Shown: in pieces, positions 55,751 through 64,000 of the stretch | How positions within the stretch are numbered: the stretch's first letter is position 1 | How the letters are laid out: the number at the start of each line of letters is the position of its first letter | NCBI RefSeq assembly: GCF_000003815.2 | Contig: NC_049985.1 | Location: 18,414,432-18,478,431, forward strand | Source of the DNA: Branchiostoma floridae | Taxonomy: Eukaryota > Chordata > Leptocardii > Amphioxiformes > Branchiostomatidae | Direction: 5' to 3' | DNA length: 64,000 nt | Notes under the pieces: generated by a model | What the model saw: only the letters and a program-made list of their open reading frames with translations | Told to the model about the DNA's origin: nothing | Database searches by the model: none | Made by a program: the position numbers and the translations under genes

Positions 55751-56334
55751 AACATTGCCAACCAGCTTTCATCATAATCCAGTTTTGCTGGTTGCACAAA
55801 TGAACAATTGACTCTAACCAAACATTAATATCTACAATACTTCATGTTATGAACCAGTGGAGCAGCTTGTCGACCCTAAAGCGTCCCGAGCTTCATTGCT
55901 TTTTCAATAGGCCAGGATATGAGTAAGACTAAGCCTCAGGCAAAACATCACGCTAATGACATGGATCAAAGTTGAAAAGTTCTGTCTTGAAATTTTTATC
56001 ATACTTTGATCAGGATCTCTACTCTGCTATATTTCAGTCTCTACCCTTAACCATATTATACGTTAATCTTTAGCAGCAAGATTTTGCAAGAGGCTCAATT
56101 ACATCAATCTATTATCAATATGTGAGATGCCTCCAAACTAATGCGAGACTGACAACTGTGGCATCACAAAAGTATGGCATATATGCAGACACGTAGAGAA
56201 GAAATGGAGACAAATAGACAGATTAATACATATTGATGAAGTAATTTAAAACCTTTCTGCTATGCTGATTAGGATCAAAGCTGTGATTGGTCGGTTGATA
56301 GATGATGCGATGGAGCAAAGATGTTGAGATCGAT

Positions 56335-56465
56335 GGAGCAATGACTGGGCTTTAACAACACCTAACCACATACCAAGTATCATCACAGTCCATCCAAATG
56401 TTCTTAAGTTATGCTGAGCATAAATAACCAGAAACACAAACACACACATACATGACATACAGACC
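56335..56465 (+). mobile_element. Module of the GCTGCAGTACC interspersed family
   Basis: CATACCAAGTATCATCACAG, TCCATCCAAATGTTCTTAAG and AACCAGAAACACAAACACAC match modules in 27395-28400 and 61215-61420. Confidence 0.55.
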
Positions 56466-56939
56466 AAAATCAATTAAATTTCATGGAGGTAATTGTATTC
56501 AAGAAGGGGAGAGTAATTGAACTTAGTTCTTTTAAAGAAAGAGGTACTGGCACATACTAGTTAAACCTAATGTATGTAAGAGTGAGACTATAATTTGCTT
56601 AAGGATATTCCTGAAAAGGACTGGGTTGTCTCACACAGAGGATTCATATACTTACTAGTAAGTCTTGAAGACAAGATATATCATTTCTTAAGTAGATGGC
56701 ATCTGAGAGGATTTTTTTAGAATAGTCGAGGTATGCAATTTGCTTGTGTTGAACGAACGTTACAAACTCCAAAATGAATTATTCAACATGGTATCTTCTA
56801 CAACTTCTTATACAGAGACTTGAGTTGAGGAAATGATACGTCATTCCTGAGAAAGTGGGATCTGATACTCCTTATTCTTAGACTACATGTACTTGAGGAC
56901 TAGATGAATTGTCCTTGAGAAGTACAGGGGAGCTAAGAA

Positions 56940-57175
56940 AGAATCGGTGTTCACCACAGCAAGACGACGTCGTTAGTCACGTCAGCCGGGCGCCCGACTG
57001 TAGCGAGTTGTGCAGTCAGCGTGTAGCGAATCTTTGTAATCACGCCTTATAACATATGTCATCCAGTCAGGGGTGTCAGACAATTAACAAACACAACCAA
57101 CAACTTTACCCCTGTCGGATGTGAACCTCCTTAGCATAATTAATGATTGTGATGCACATCCTAGGATTTACGTAC
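56940..57175. promoter_or_regulatory. Island with homeodomain sites
   Basis: GACGACGTCGTTAGTCACGT, GGGTGTCAGACAATTAACAA and TTAGCATAATTAATGATTGT (TAATTAATGATT, 57135-57146). Unique and AT/GC mixed. Enhancer-like. Confidence 0.35.
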
Positions 57176-57354
57176 ATTTTCCATTTATTTGCGAAGAAGA
57201 ACTTAGTTGCATGGGTTTGTTTGTAGATTAACAAACTGTTAAAAATTTATTTTTCAAGCTTAAACTGACATATACAGGAAAATCAACAACACAGGCTTCA
57301 AAACAATGAGAGGGGCGGTTAAAATTTAAGCTGTAGACAGCCATGGTTTGTTAT

Positions 57355-57650
57355 AAAATTTGGTACGCAGGTTTTTGAAAAGAACGATTCAGATTTGGGC
57401 CCCCTGCGTGCCACTGAATCTGGGCTCAGTATGCATTGGAAGAACTTACAACATTGATGTGTGGGTTTTCACCAATCTTACAGTTGATACAGAGACCATA
57501 AAAGTGAGTGAATGTAATAAAACCATAAATGCAGGTGGGTTGGTTCCACACTTTACTGCCAGCATTTATATCTTCTGTAACTTCACATGCATATCAGGCA
57601 ACGGACACCAGTATGTATTCAAATACCTTCAGCTAATCAAATTGCATTAA
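57355..57650 (+). CDS. Unsupported but protein-like open frame
   Basis: After a TAA at 57354-57356 the plus strand stays open for about 97 codons to TAA at 57648-57650. It has a Cys/Thr/Asn-rich, beta-strand-like reading (VCIGRTYNIDVWVFTNLTVD ...) and two N-glycosylation sequons. There is no ATG in the first 60 codons. A weak CGCAG acceptor at 57370 and a donor ATAAAA|GTGAGT at 57504 could bracket an exon. Composition is better than random, but no family is recognised. Confidence 0.15.
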
Positions 57651-57879
57651 GAATCAACTCCTGATGTCCAAGCTATTTCAAACTAAGCTAGTAGACAAGA
57701 TTTTACTGAGCTTTTTTTTTTTCATCTTGCCATATTTTCATCAAACTTGTGTTCTGTCCTCATAAAGAAAACATCTTCAATATGCCAACCCAAACACCAT
57801 GCAGGCCCTAATCACAGCATTGCATGCTAACTAATCCTCCCAACCCCAGCTCTACACGGATTACCCAGCTCGTGTCTTT

Positions 57880-58425
57880 AATGACGTGTAATGTTGAGAG
57901 ACGTATAACACGATGTAACACCCACCGTGTAGGGGTGTGATTTTTAATGACGTGTAATGTGGAAAGACGTATAACACGTTGTAACACCCACCGTGTAGGG
58001 GTGTGATTTTTAATGACGTGTAATGTTAAAAGAAAGACGTATAACACGTTGTAACACCCACCGTGTAGGGGTGTGATTTTTAATGACGTGTAATGTTAAA
58101 AGAAAGACGTATAACACGTTGTAACACCCACCGTGTAGGGGTGTGATTTTTAATGACGTGTAATGTTAAAAGAAAGACGTATAACACGTTGTAACACCCA
58201 CCGTGTAGGGGTGTGATTTTTAATGACGTGTAATGTGGAAAGACGTATAACACGTTGTAACACCCACCGTGTAGGGGTGTGATTTTTAATGACGTGTAAT
58301 GTTGAAAGACGTATAACACGTTGTAACACCCACCGTGTAGGGGTGTGATTTTTAATGACGTGTAATGTTGAAAGACGTATAACACGATGTAACACCCACC
58401 GTGTAGGGGTGTGATTTTTCACAGG
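57880..58425. repeat. 66/70-bp minisatellite, about 8 copies
   Basis: GTGTAGGGGTGTGATTTTTA, ATGACGTGTAATGTT(AAAAG) and AAAGACGTATAACACGTTGT, with starts at 57927, 57993, 58063, 58133, 58203, 58269, 58335 and 58401. The 70-bp units carry an extra AAAG block and sit together in the middle. Every unit has a TGACGTG word and an ACACCC...GGGTGT stem. Confidence 0.95.
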
Positions 58426-58639
58426 AAACCAGCATTAGTGTCAGCAGGGAAGAACTCGGTACCCAGTCATCTCGGGGATCCAAACTACATTAGAAACAAC
58501 AGTAATTTATAGGCTGGTCCGCAGCAGCTTTAGATTATGCTGTCGTTATTGCTACAGTAACCTTGGCAATGATCGCATCACGAGCAATGGAACTTTGACG
58601 GGAACATTCGTCAAGAATTTAGGGAGTTGTGTGAGGGTT

Positions 58640-58680
58640 GGATAGATGGATGGGTGGATGGATGGATGGAAGGAGGGAGG
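58640..58680 (+). repeat. (GGAT)n microsatellite
   Basis: TGGATGGATGGATGGAAGGA-type repeat. A longer (GGAT)n block lies at 58918-59155. A LINE tail separates the two, suggesting it inserted in a single original tract. Confidence 0.9.
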
Positions 58681-58784
58681 GAAATTCTTTTGGTTACATT
58701 ATTGTCTAATGTATAATTTTTACACATCTATCCAATCTTTCTTCAGCTTATGAGTTGTTAAATTGTATTATTATCTGTTACTTT

Positions 58785-58915
58785 GGAGGAAGACTATGTA
58801 TAAGCCACAAGGCTTTTTTCTTCCCCCCTGCATGTACTTTAATCCTTTAATTTGTTTTATGTTATCTTTTTTAAAGATTGTGCAAAATAAATAAAATAAA
58901 ATAAATAAAATCAGG
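58785..58915 (+). mobile_element. LINE 3' tail inside the (GGAT)n tract
   Basis: AAGACTATGTATAAGCCACA, AGGCTTTTTTCTTCCCCCCT, then GTGCAAAATAAATAAAATAA and an (AAATA)n end. Truncated 3' UTR of a non-LTR element. Confidence 0.6.
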
Positions 58916-58917
58916 GA

Positions 58918-59155
58918 TGGAGGAAGGGATGGATGAAGGGAGGGATGGGTGGATGGGTGGATGGAAGGAAAGATAGATAGATTGATGGATGGGTGGATAG
59001 ATGGATGGATGGATAGAGGGATGAGTGGAAGGAAAGATAGATCGATGGATGGGTGGATGGATGGATGGATGGATAGGTGTGTATGTGGATGGATGGATGG
59101 ACAGATTGGTGGATGGATGGAGTGAGTGTGGGGGGATGGACGGATGGATGGATGC
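58918..59155 (+). repeat. (GGAT)n minisatellite
   Basis: Irregular GGATGGATGGGTGGAT repeats with AGATAGAT interruptions, giving Pro/His/Ser-rich false ORFs on the minus strand. Confidence 0.95.
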
Positions 59156-59309
59156 AAGCATCAACCTGTGATGTTGCAGTACCTTAAAGCATGGCTAGTG
59201 GGCTACAAATTGTTTCATTGGGACCTCAATAACTACCCAGATAACAAATCCATCCAAAGGATCTGAAATTAAAGGTGCGAACACTAATTATAACCAAAAA
59301 CAGTACTTC

Positions 59310-59425
59310 TTTAATTTCTGGCTGCCCGATCAGTCAAGTGGGATAGGAAATGCACTTGCCCATTTGGCATTTTTATTTGCCCAGGACATTTGTGCTAGTG
59401 GACTTGTACAACCCTGCTAAGAGCC
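59310..59425 (-). mobile_element. Short copy of the GGGCAAGTG interspersed repeat
   Basis: On the minus strand AGGGTTGTACAAGTCCACTA, GCACAAATGTCCTGGGCAAA, CAAATGGGCAAGTGCATTTC and CCCACTTGACTGATCGGGCA, as in 52520-52640. Confidence 0.65.
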
Positions 59426-59589
59426 AAGGGACTAAACTGGTGTACATGTGACCTAACCATGTAGGAATGCTGATGGTCCATATGGGAGACTACAGTGCAC
59501 ATAGCATTGAGATGAAACCTACCGACCTGACATCATCTCATGTCCTTGACTAAACTAAATACCTTCACCAAATCCCACAGAAACATCAC

Positions 59590-60190
59590 CACAAAAAACA
59601 GGGCTTATTGCACCATCGCAGGTGCGAATTCCTGAACAGAAAGGATCGGCACCAAAAAGGACAACGTTCCCATTTTGTGCCCGCTTTGATTGCAACATTT
59701 AGCCGGGAGGCTTGCGCTTTATGGACATCCTGGGACTCCAGCGTAAACAGAGATATACCCCGGGCGGCCATAAAGCATGGCCATTACCTGTATAATTCAT
59801 GAACAGACGAGCTAACTAATAAAGGACACAGAAACGGCCTCACCTGATCACACTCCAACAAAACGGTAATACTGCGTATCAGCGCCACAAGCGACAAAAC
59901 TCACAGCCGGTTTAGCGTCCGCCCCTAAAACACACCTTCCACGGTCCCACATTCACGCAATTTTATCGCAGTCGCTTTTGATGGAAACGGCAGAAACCTC
60001 CCAGACACGGCTCGCAATTTTCTGAATCTCGCCAACCCCCGAGGATGTTTCATTCTGTGGCAGTATCCACACCCTAAATCATGGCGTCCTGCCGGAGTTT
60101 GGGGGGGAAGAATCGGGCGAACATCCGGTGAAGTCACGGAAATAAGGTGAGGGGTCGAAGCTGGGGAGAGGTTCTGCTCACCGGAAATCT
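59590..60190. promoter_or_regulatory. 600-bp GC-rich island
   Basis: GGTGCGAATTCCTGAACAGA, GCCCGCTTTGATTGCAACAT (TCF/LEF-like CTTTGAT), GGCGGCCATAAAGCATGGCC, TACCTGTATAATTCATGAAC and CTAACTAATAAAGGAC. Open frames of 60-70 codons on both strands have no splice or start support. Possibly two adjacent conserved elements. Confidence 0.4.
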
Positions 60191-60329
60191 ATACTGAACG
60201 GAGTGAACCTGATAATGCCATTGGGGAAGGTATGGGAGGAATAGATGTGCATGTTATAGGGAAGGCATAGGAAGCTTGGCTAAAGTAAAAATAAAGATGT
60301 CCGGAAAAAAATGTCCGAGGGAATTGGCC

Positions 60330-60490
60330 TACTCTACTCTTGTGCCAAATTTCAGGTCATTCGGTCCAAGAACGACGAAGATGAATCAATTTGAAGACTT
60401 GACAGAAGAAGAAAGAAAGAAGCAGAAACATTACAAAGACAATTTATTTCACCACACCTGTGGTATGGCAGAAATATATAAAAAAATGAT
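60330..60490 (+). mobile_element. Terminal part of the 34-36-kb element family
   Basis: GCCAAATTTCAGGTCATTCG, GTCCAAGAACGACGAAGATG and AATCAATTTGAAGACTTGAC match 35955-36020. It ends in a decayed version of the terminal hairpin (ATTTCACCACAC...GTATGGCAGAAAT). Confidence 0.65.
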
Positions 60491-60945
60491 GATCTACACT
60501 CATGCCCAACACCAAATTGCAAGGGAACATACAGATAACATAAAAAGTAAAGAATTACTAGCATAGATACATTTTCCCCCATATGTCATTATGGGGTTTT
60601 GCAAGGCAAGGAGGAACGGGTTACCACGAAGTGTGGGATGTTACGGGGGAAATCGGAACTATTAATCAAATCAGCAGCCAGCTGAGTAGTAATGAAAAAG
60701 TAATGGCAACATTTTCTCCCATATTTCACGCCTGAATGCTCCATACAGTTAGTTGCATAACTGAGGTAGAGAATGACAATGCAGGACTGGATTGGATACG
60801 TGTGGCTAACTACTCAGTAATCATCACATTACTGTGGACAGCTAAGGAATGAAGAAAGAAAGAAATAGCACAAAATACTGGGAAAACAAGGTAATCAGAT
60901 ATGGCAGACATCCTCCTTTTAAATTCACCCATGCTAGTAAGTTGC

Positions 60946-61174
60946 TTACTATGGATAAATGGATTTATGTTCGCAGTTTTTGCAGTGGCAGCTTCACCGT
61001 GAACATTTTTCCAATGCAGTATGGGACAGTACAGTACTGTATTGTAAGTGCATGTAACACTTTTTTTACGTTCACAGGATGGCGCTACCGCTAACTCAAA
61101 ACCACCACGAATACATTTTCCTAATATTGCAAAAGTTACTGTAAATCCCTGAGATCTTACATCCATTTACAGTA
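60946..61174. mobile_element. MITE, CTGTAAATGC family, divergent copy
   Basis: TTTATGTTCGCAGTTTTTGC, CACCGTGAACATTTTTCCAA, GATGGCGCTACCGCTAACTC, then ATCCATTTACAGTA at the right end. The left end is decayed (ACTATGGATAAATGG). Confidence 0.65.
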
Positions 61175-61214
61175 AGTCTCAGTGACAGACAAAACAAGAC
61201 CACAGTATGTGCTG

Positions 61215-61420
61215 GACGAAAGATACAAGAAATTGAAGTTCCGCTGTAGTACCGAGGATAGCTGCCAGGTGGCCCAAACTTGACCTTGACTTTTGTCTTC
61301 CCAGGACAAGCCCACCTGCCAAATATCATCACAATCCATCCAGCTGTTCGTAGGTTATACTGACCGCAAATATCTGGAAACACAGACACACATAGAGACA
61401 CAAAAACAGACACACAAACA
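61215..61420 (+). mobile_element. Module of the GCTGCAGTACC interspersed family
   Basis: GCTGTAGTACCGAGGATAGC, GGTGGCCCAAACTTGACC, CCACCTGCCAAATATCATCA and CAATCCATCCAGCTGTTCG, then a (CACA)n-rich end. Confidence 0.65.
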
Positions 61421-62029
61421 CAACCCTGACAGACACCGATGTGGTTTGCTGAGGAATGTATTGATTATAAGTTCTGCAGCTCTGAATAACCTGGACGGAC
61501 GGACCGAATCGGCGTATTGAGTATAACTCTCTAACTCTAAGGCTTACGGTCTGTGGCACAAACACGCACCTAGGAAACTTGGAAACCAGTAAATAGCTGT
61601 CCTAGAAATCTTAATTATCTAGTATATTGGAATCATGAATTGTCATATAGCTATTGTAAACATCAACTTTGAGTAGAGTTGTATGATGATTTAAATATTC
61701 TGATATGAAAGCAAGAGTAAAGGAAACACTCACAGTCTGTGGCACAAAGATGAAGCTGTACACTTGGATGTATTAGACTGGAAAACACAGTTTCACTTTT
61801 AAAAAAAGTCCTGATCATTCCTGTCCCAGTTGTGTTAGTTTGTGCCACTTTCTGTTCAATACTTTGATGAACGAAGACAGATGATCACGGCACTATTTCT
61901 CTCTCACACGATCTCCAACAAACTGTGGGTGAAAGATAAAAATATTCCGCGTTCTGGCTGTGTTTGATTGTTGCTGCCTGATTCTGTTCACCACATTGAT
62001 GAACGATGACAGATGATTCTGACACTATT

Positions 62030-62335
62030 TCTCTCTCACACGATCGCCGGGAATTGGCAGAACCCCCGGCTTTCGCTCCAGATTATTCCTGATTAATCCC
62101 CACAAAGTTGATCTGCGGTAAAAGCTTTGTAATCAAGACTAACACTCTTGTTAACGCTGCCATATTGATCCCACCCTGTTGATTTCAGCTGGAAACAAGT
62201 ACAATTTTTTTGGCTCTCACACACATACGTGTAGAGATGGTTTACTCTGAATTGGTGAAATTTTTTCCTTGTCTCGGCTAACAGTTGTGATGTCCCTCTC
62301 TGGAAGAAATCTTTATGTCTCAATTATTGAGTTCT
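62030..62335. promoter_or_regulatory. Island with OTX/bicoid-type GATTA sites
   Basis: CAGATTATTCCTGATTAATC then CCCACAAAG (two GATTA cores), GCTTTGTAATCAAGAC, TGTTAACGCTGCC. A minus-strand frame is open for 76 codons, beginning at a non-ATG; a TTGTTTCCAG acceptor exists (62190) but no donor before its TAA. Regulatory more likely than coding. Confidence 0.35.
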
Positions 62336-62499
62336 TATCATTCAAGTGAGCATTCTATAAATAATCACACTTTATCTCTTAGGCATCACAATGGACCTAA
62401 ATCATGTTTAGTACTAGAACTAGTTGTAGTGTTACCATATCTAGTACATGAATTTTATTCACCTCTGTAGCATTGAACAGTTATTTGCAATTGGCATCT

Positions 62500-62840
62500 T
62501 TCCTAGAACCTTTAACGTTTCCCTTTCGGCATCAGTGGTGAAATATTCCTCCGGCTTCTAATAGCATCTTAGACATGCAGCTGAAGTAAGACACGCCGTA
62601 GATATGCACGAGGAACCTTTGATGTTCTTAAAGGCGGCGGGAGATTTACGAGGGTACGGGGTGACCTTCCCGCGATCCCCGTGTTTCGGAGAGGGATATC
62701 GGCCGTAAATAACCGGCGCTATCTTCTGATGTCTTGTAAATGGACTTGTAGTGCATCAGCGAGAGGGGGAATGCTGCAGACGTCATCAAGGAATATTCCA
62801 CAGTCGTGACTGACATACAGGAGACGGGTTCATGCACTTG
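62500..62840. promoter_or_regulatory. GC-rich unique island
   Basis: AGGAACCTTTGATGTTCTTA (TCF/LEF core CTTTGATG), GGGAGATTTACGAGGG, GGCCGTAAATAACCGG and AGACGTCATCAAGGAAT (CRE-like ACGTCA). Repeat-free. Candidate enhancer. Confidence 0.35.
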
Positions 62841-63984
62841 GACTTGAGAGAGAGTGAAAAGGGAGAGAGTGATGAAAGAGATCTCAAACCAGTTTCGATC
62901 AATTAATCAACTCAATGAAAAGAAGAGCTACTCTTCCACTGATGCTGAACTAACAGGGTGGTATATCACAGTTTTCCTCTCCATACTCAAATTGTCAAAA
63001 ATCTTCAAGTAGTCCTCTTGCTAGAATTGTACATCAAAATATGAGAGAACCAACCAACCAACTTTTTATTTCAGATACCAACTGGCCAACTCTGCCGAAA
63101 AATCGTACTAAACACTGCCGAAGACACTCAAAACAAGCCCCACAGCGCCTTCTGCTTGGACATTTAGCATGCATGAGCAGAAGGGAAACACACTTCAGCA
63201 TTCACTTTACTCAATGGGCAGGCACGTGTGACCACAGGGGGCAGGTACATGTACATTGTAGCCTCAGGCTCACACACCAAGGATACTCTCTTACACAAAC
63301 GCTGGTATGTCAGTTGTAAGGTCATCTTACCAACCCCTGGACAGTAGAGCTGGTGCTTACAACTACAGCCTTGGTTTTCTACAGCCATGGTTTATTATCT
63401 ACTTTGGGGTTTATGGATGCCTATAAAATAAAGAATATCCCTCATCACTTCATCAAACTGTATCTGTTTACATTCCTGTGCATTGGGGGTATCACTGAAT
63501 CAGATACACTACTAGTACTACTATGTGAAGCATAAGTTTTTGCCCCCAAAAATTCAACAAGACATAGGACTCTACCATTACAAAGACCACAGGAAGAACA
63601 GCAGCTGTAATTAATAAGTAACTGTAGAGTCAGATAAAGCGTAGTCTATATCATTAGGTGCTCTGTGGGGAGGGGGGTGTTCTCATCGCTACAATGCTAC
63701 ATCTTAGTAATGCCAAAAAAAATCAAGGATGAAGGAAGGCAACTATACAAAATCTGGTCTCCTCGCTACGAATTACACAATTGAGACTGGTTTGCCTACA
63801 AAGGATATGGGAAATCAAATTCAAAATAGACTGCCTACACCTTATAAACCCCATCATGATACCACGGGCCTCCGTGCACAGTTTGACAAAAAATTTATGT
63901 CTAAGATTCACTCATAAACAAAACGAAGCAGCTTGTTTTTGTAAACGATACATCCTGATTTCGTAACACGCAAAACAAACTCAC
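62841..63984. other. Unique DNA, nothing convincing
   Basis: A minus-strand ATG in good context (ACCATGG, about 63388) opens 19 codons before a GGTTG|GTAAGA donor-like site at 63332. This could be a first exon but lacks other support. Confidence 0.25.
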
Positions 63985-64000
63985 CTAAATCTCCATATGT
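63985..64000 (-). CDS. Possible 3' end of an upstream exon
   Basis: A strong minus-strand donor GATTTAG|GTGAGTT has its GT at 63984-63983. Sixteen exon bases are visible; two frames are open (T Y G D L plus one base, or I W R F plus two bases). It may be an upstream exon of the minus-strand gene, but its phase does not fit a direct coding join to the 67-bp exon at 14473, so further exons or a non-coding leader would be needed. Confidence 0.25.

Noticed and set aside
62093-62323. 76-codon minus-strand ORF with TTGTTTCCAG acceptor
   Set aside because: No ATG, no donor before the stop, and the region has regulatory-type GATTA sites.

Overview
The window is eukaryotic, intron-rich DNA, most probably from an invertebrate deuterostome. 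My best guess is a cephalochordate (amphioxus, Branchiostoma). The basis is the style of the sequence: short exons with canonical GT/AG sites, AT-leaning introns full of TACATGTA-like motifs, many polymorphic-looking minisatellites, and small transposons and tRNA-derived SINEs of the kind common in amphioxus. No species assignment was computed.

One protein-coding gene is well supported. It lies on the minus strand and occupies the left quarter. Four exons chain with matching phases: 14473-14407 (67 bp), 4995-4315 (681 bp), 1927-1645 (283 bp) and a 25-bp microexon 1039-1015. Together they give 1056 bp (352 codons) in one open frame, running out of the window to the left. The product is a hydrophilic protein without signal peptide or membrane segment: a Ser/Thr/Lys/Arg-rich first part, a short Glu/Lys-rich helix-forming stretch, and a very acidic Asp/Glu tract. 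I do not recognise the family. The gene's 5' end is not located; a donor-like exon edge at the far right (63985-64000) may belong to an upstream exon.

The most unusual feature is at this gene's splice sites. The 3' splice site plus the first ~70 bp of the 681-bp exon has been amplified into a ~1.3-kb minisatellite of 12 near-identical copies (4926-6200). The 5' splice site and acidic 3' end of the next exon has been duplicated once as a 114-bp tandem repeat (1527-1754). So one gene carries an acceptor-site array and a donor-site duplication.

The rest of the window (14.5-64 kb) is intron or intergenic DNA built from three layers. (1) Clean minisatellites: 15, 22, 24, 25, 38, 39, 40, 43, 50 and 66/70-bp units; the largest are a 42-unit array at 19.07-21.19 kb with higher-order structure and a ~34-unit array at 51.16-52.47 kb. 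Most long ORFs in the window are these arrays read through, not genes. (2) Mobile DNA: several MITE families (one with four copies, one with three or four), a 1.2-kb TA-flanked element with 19-bp perfect ends, a composite duplicated element at 34.0-36.1 kb, SINEs, and 5'-truncated non-LTR retrotransposon tails. (3) Repeat-free, GC-richer islands of 150-600 bp with homeodomain, PBX/MEIS, octamer, forkhead or CRE-like motifs. These look like candidate cis-regulatory elements and would fit introns or flanks of a developmentally regulated gene.

Other coding evidence is weak: a promoter-like start with a possible two-exon ORF at 39.15-39.72 kb (+), and a 108-codon ATG ORF at 43.41 kb (+). No rRNA, intact tRNA or CRISPR was seen, and nothing suggests a prokaryotic or viral system.
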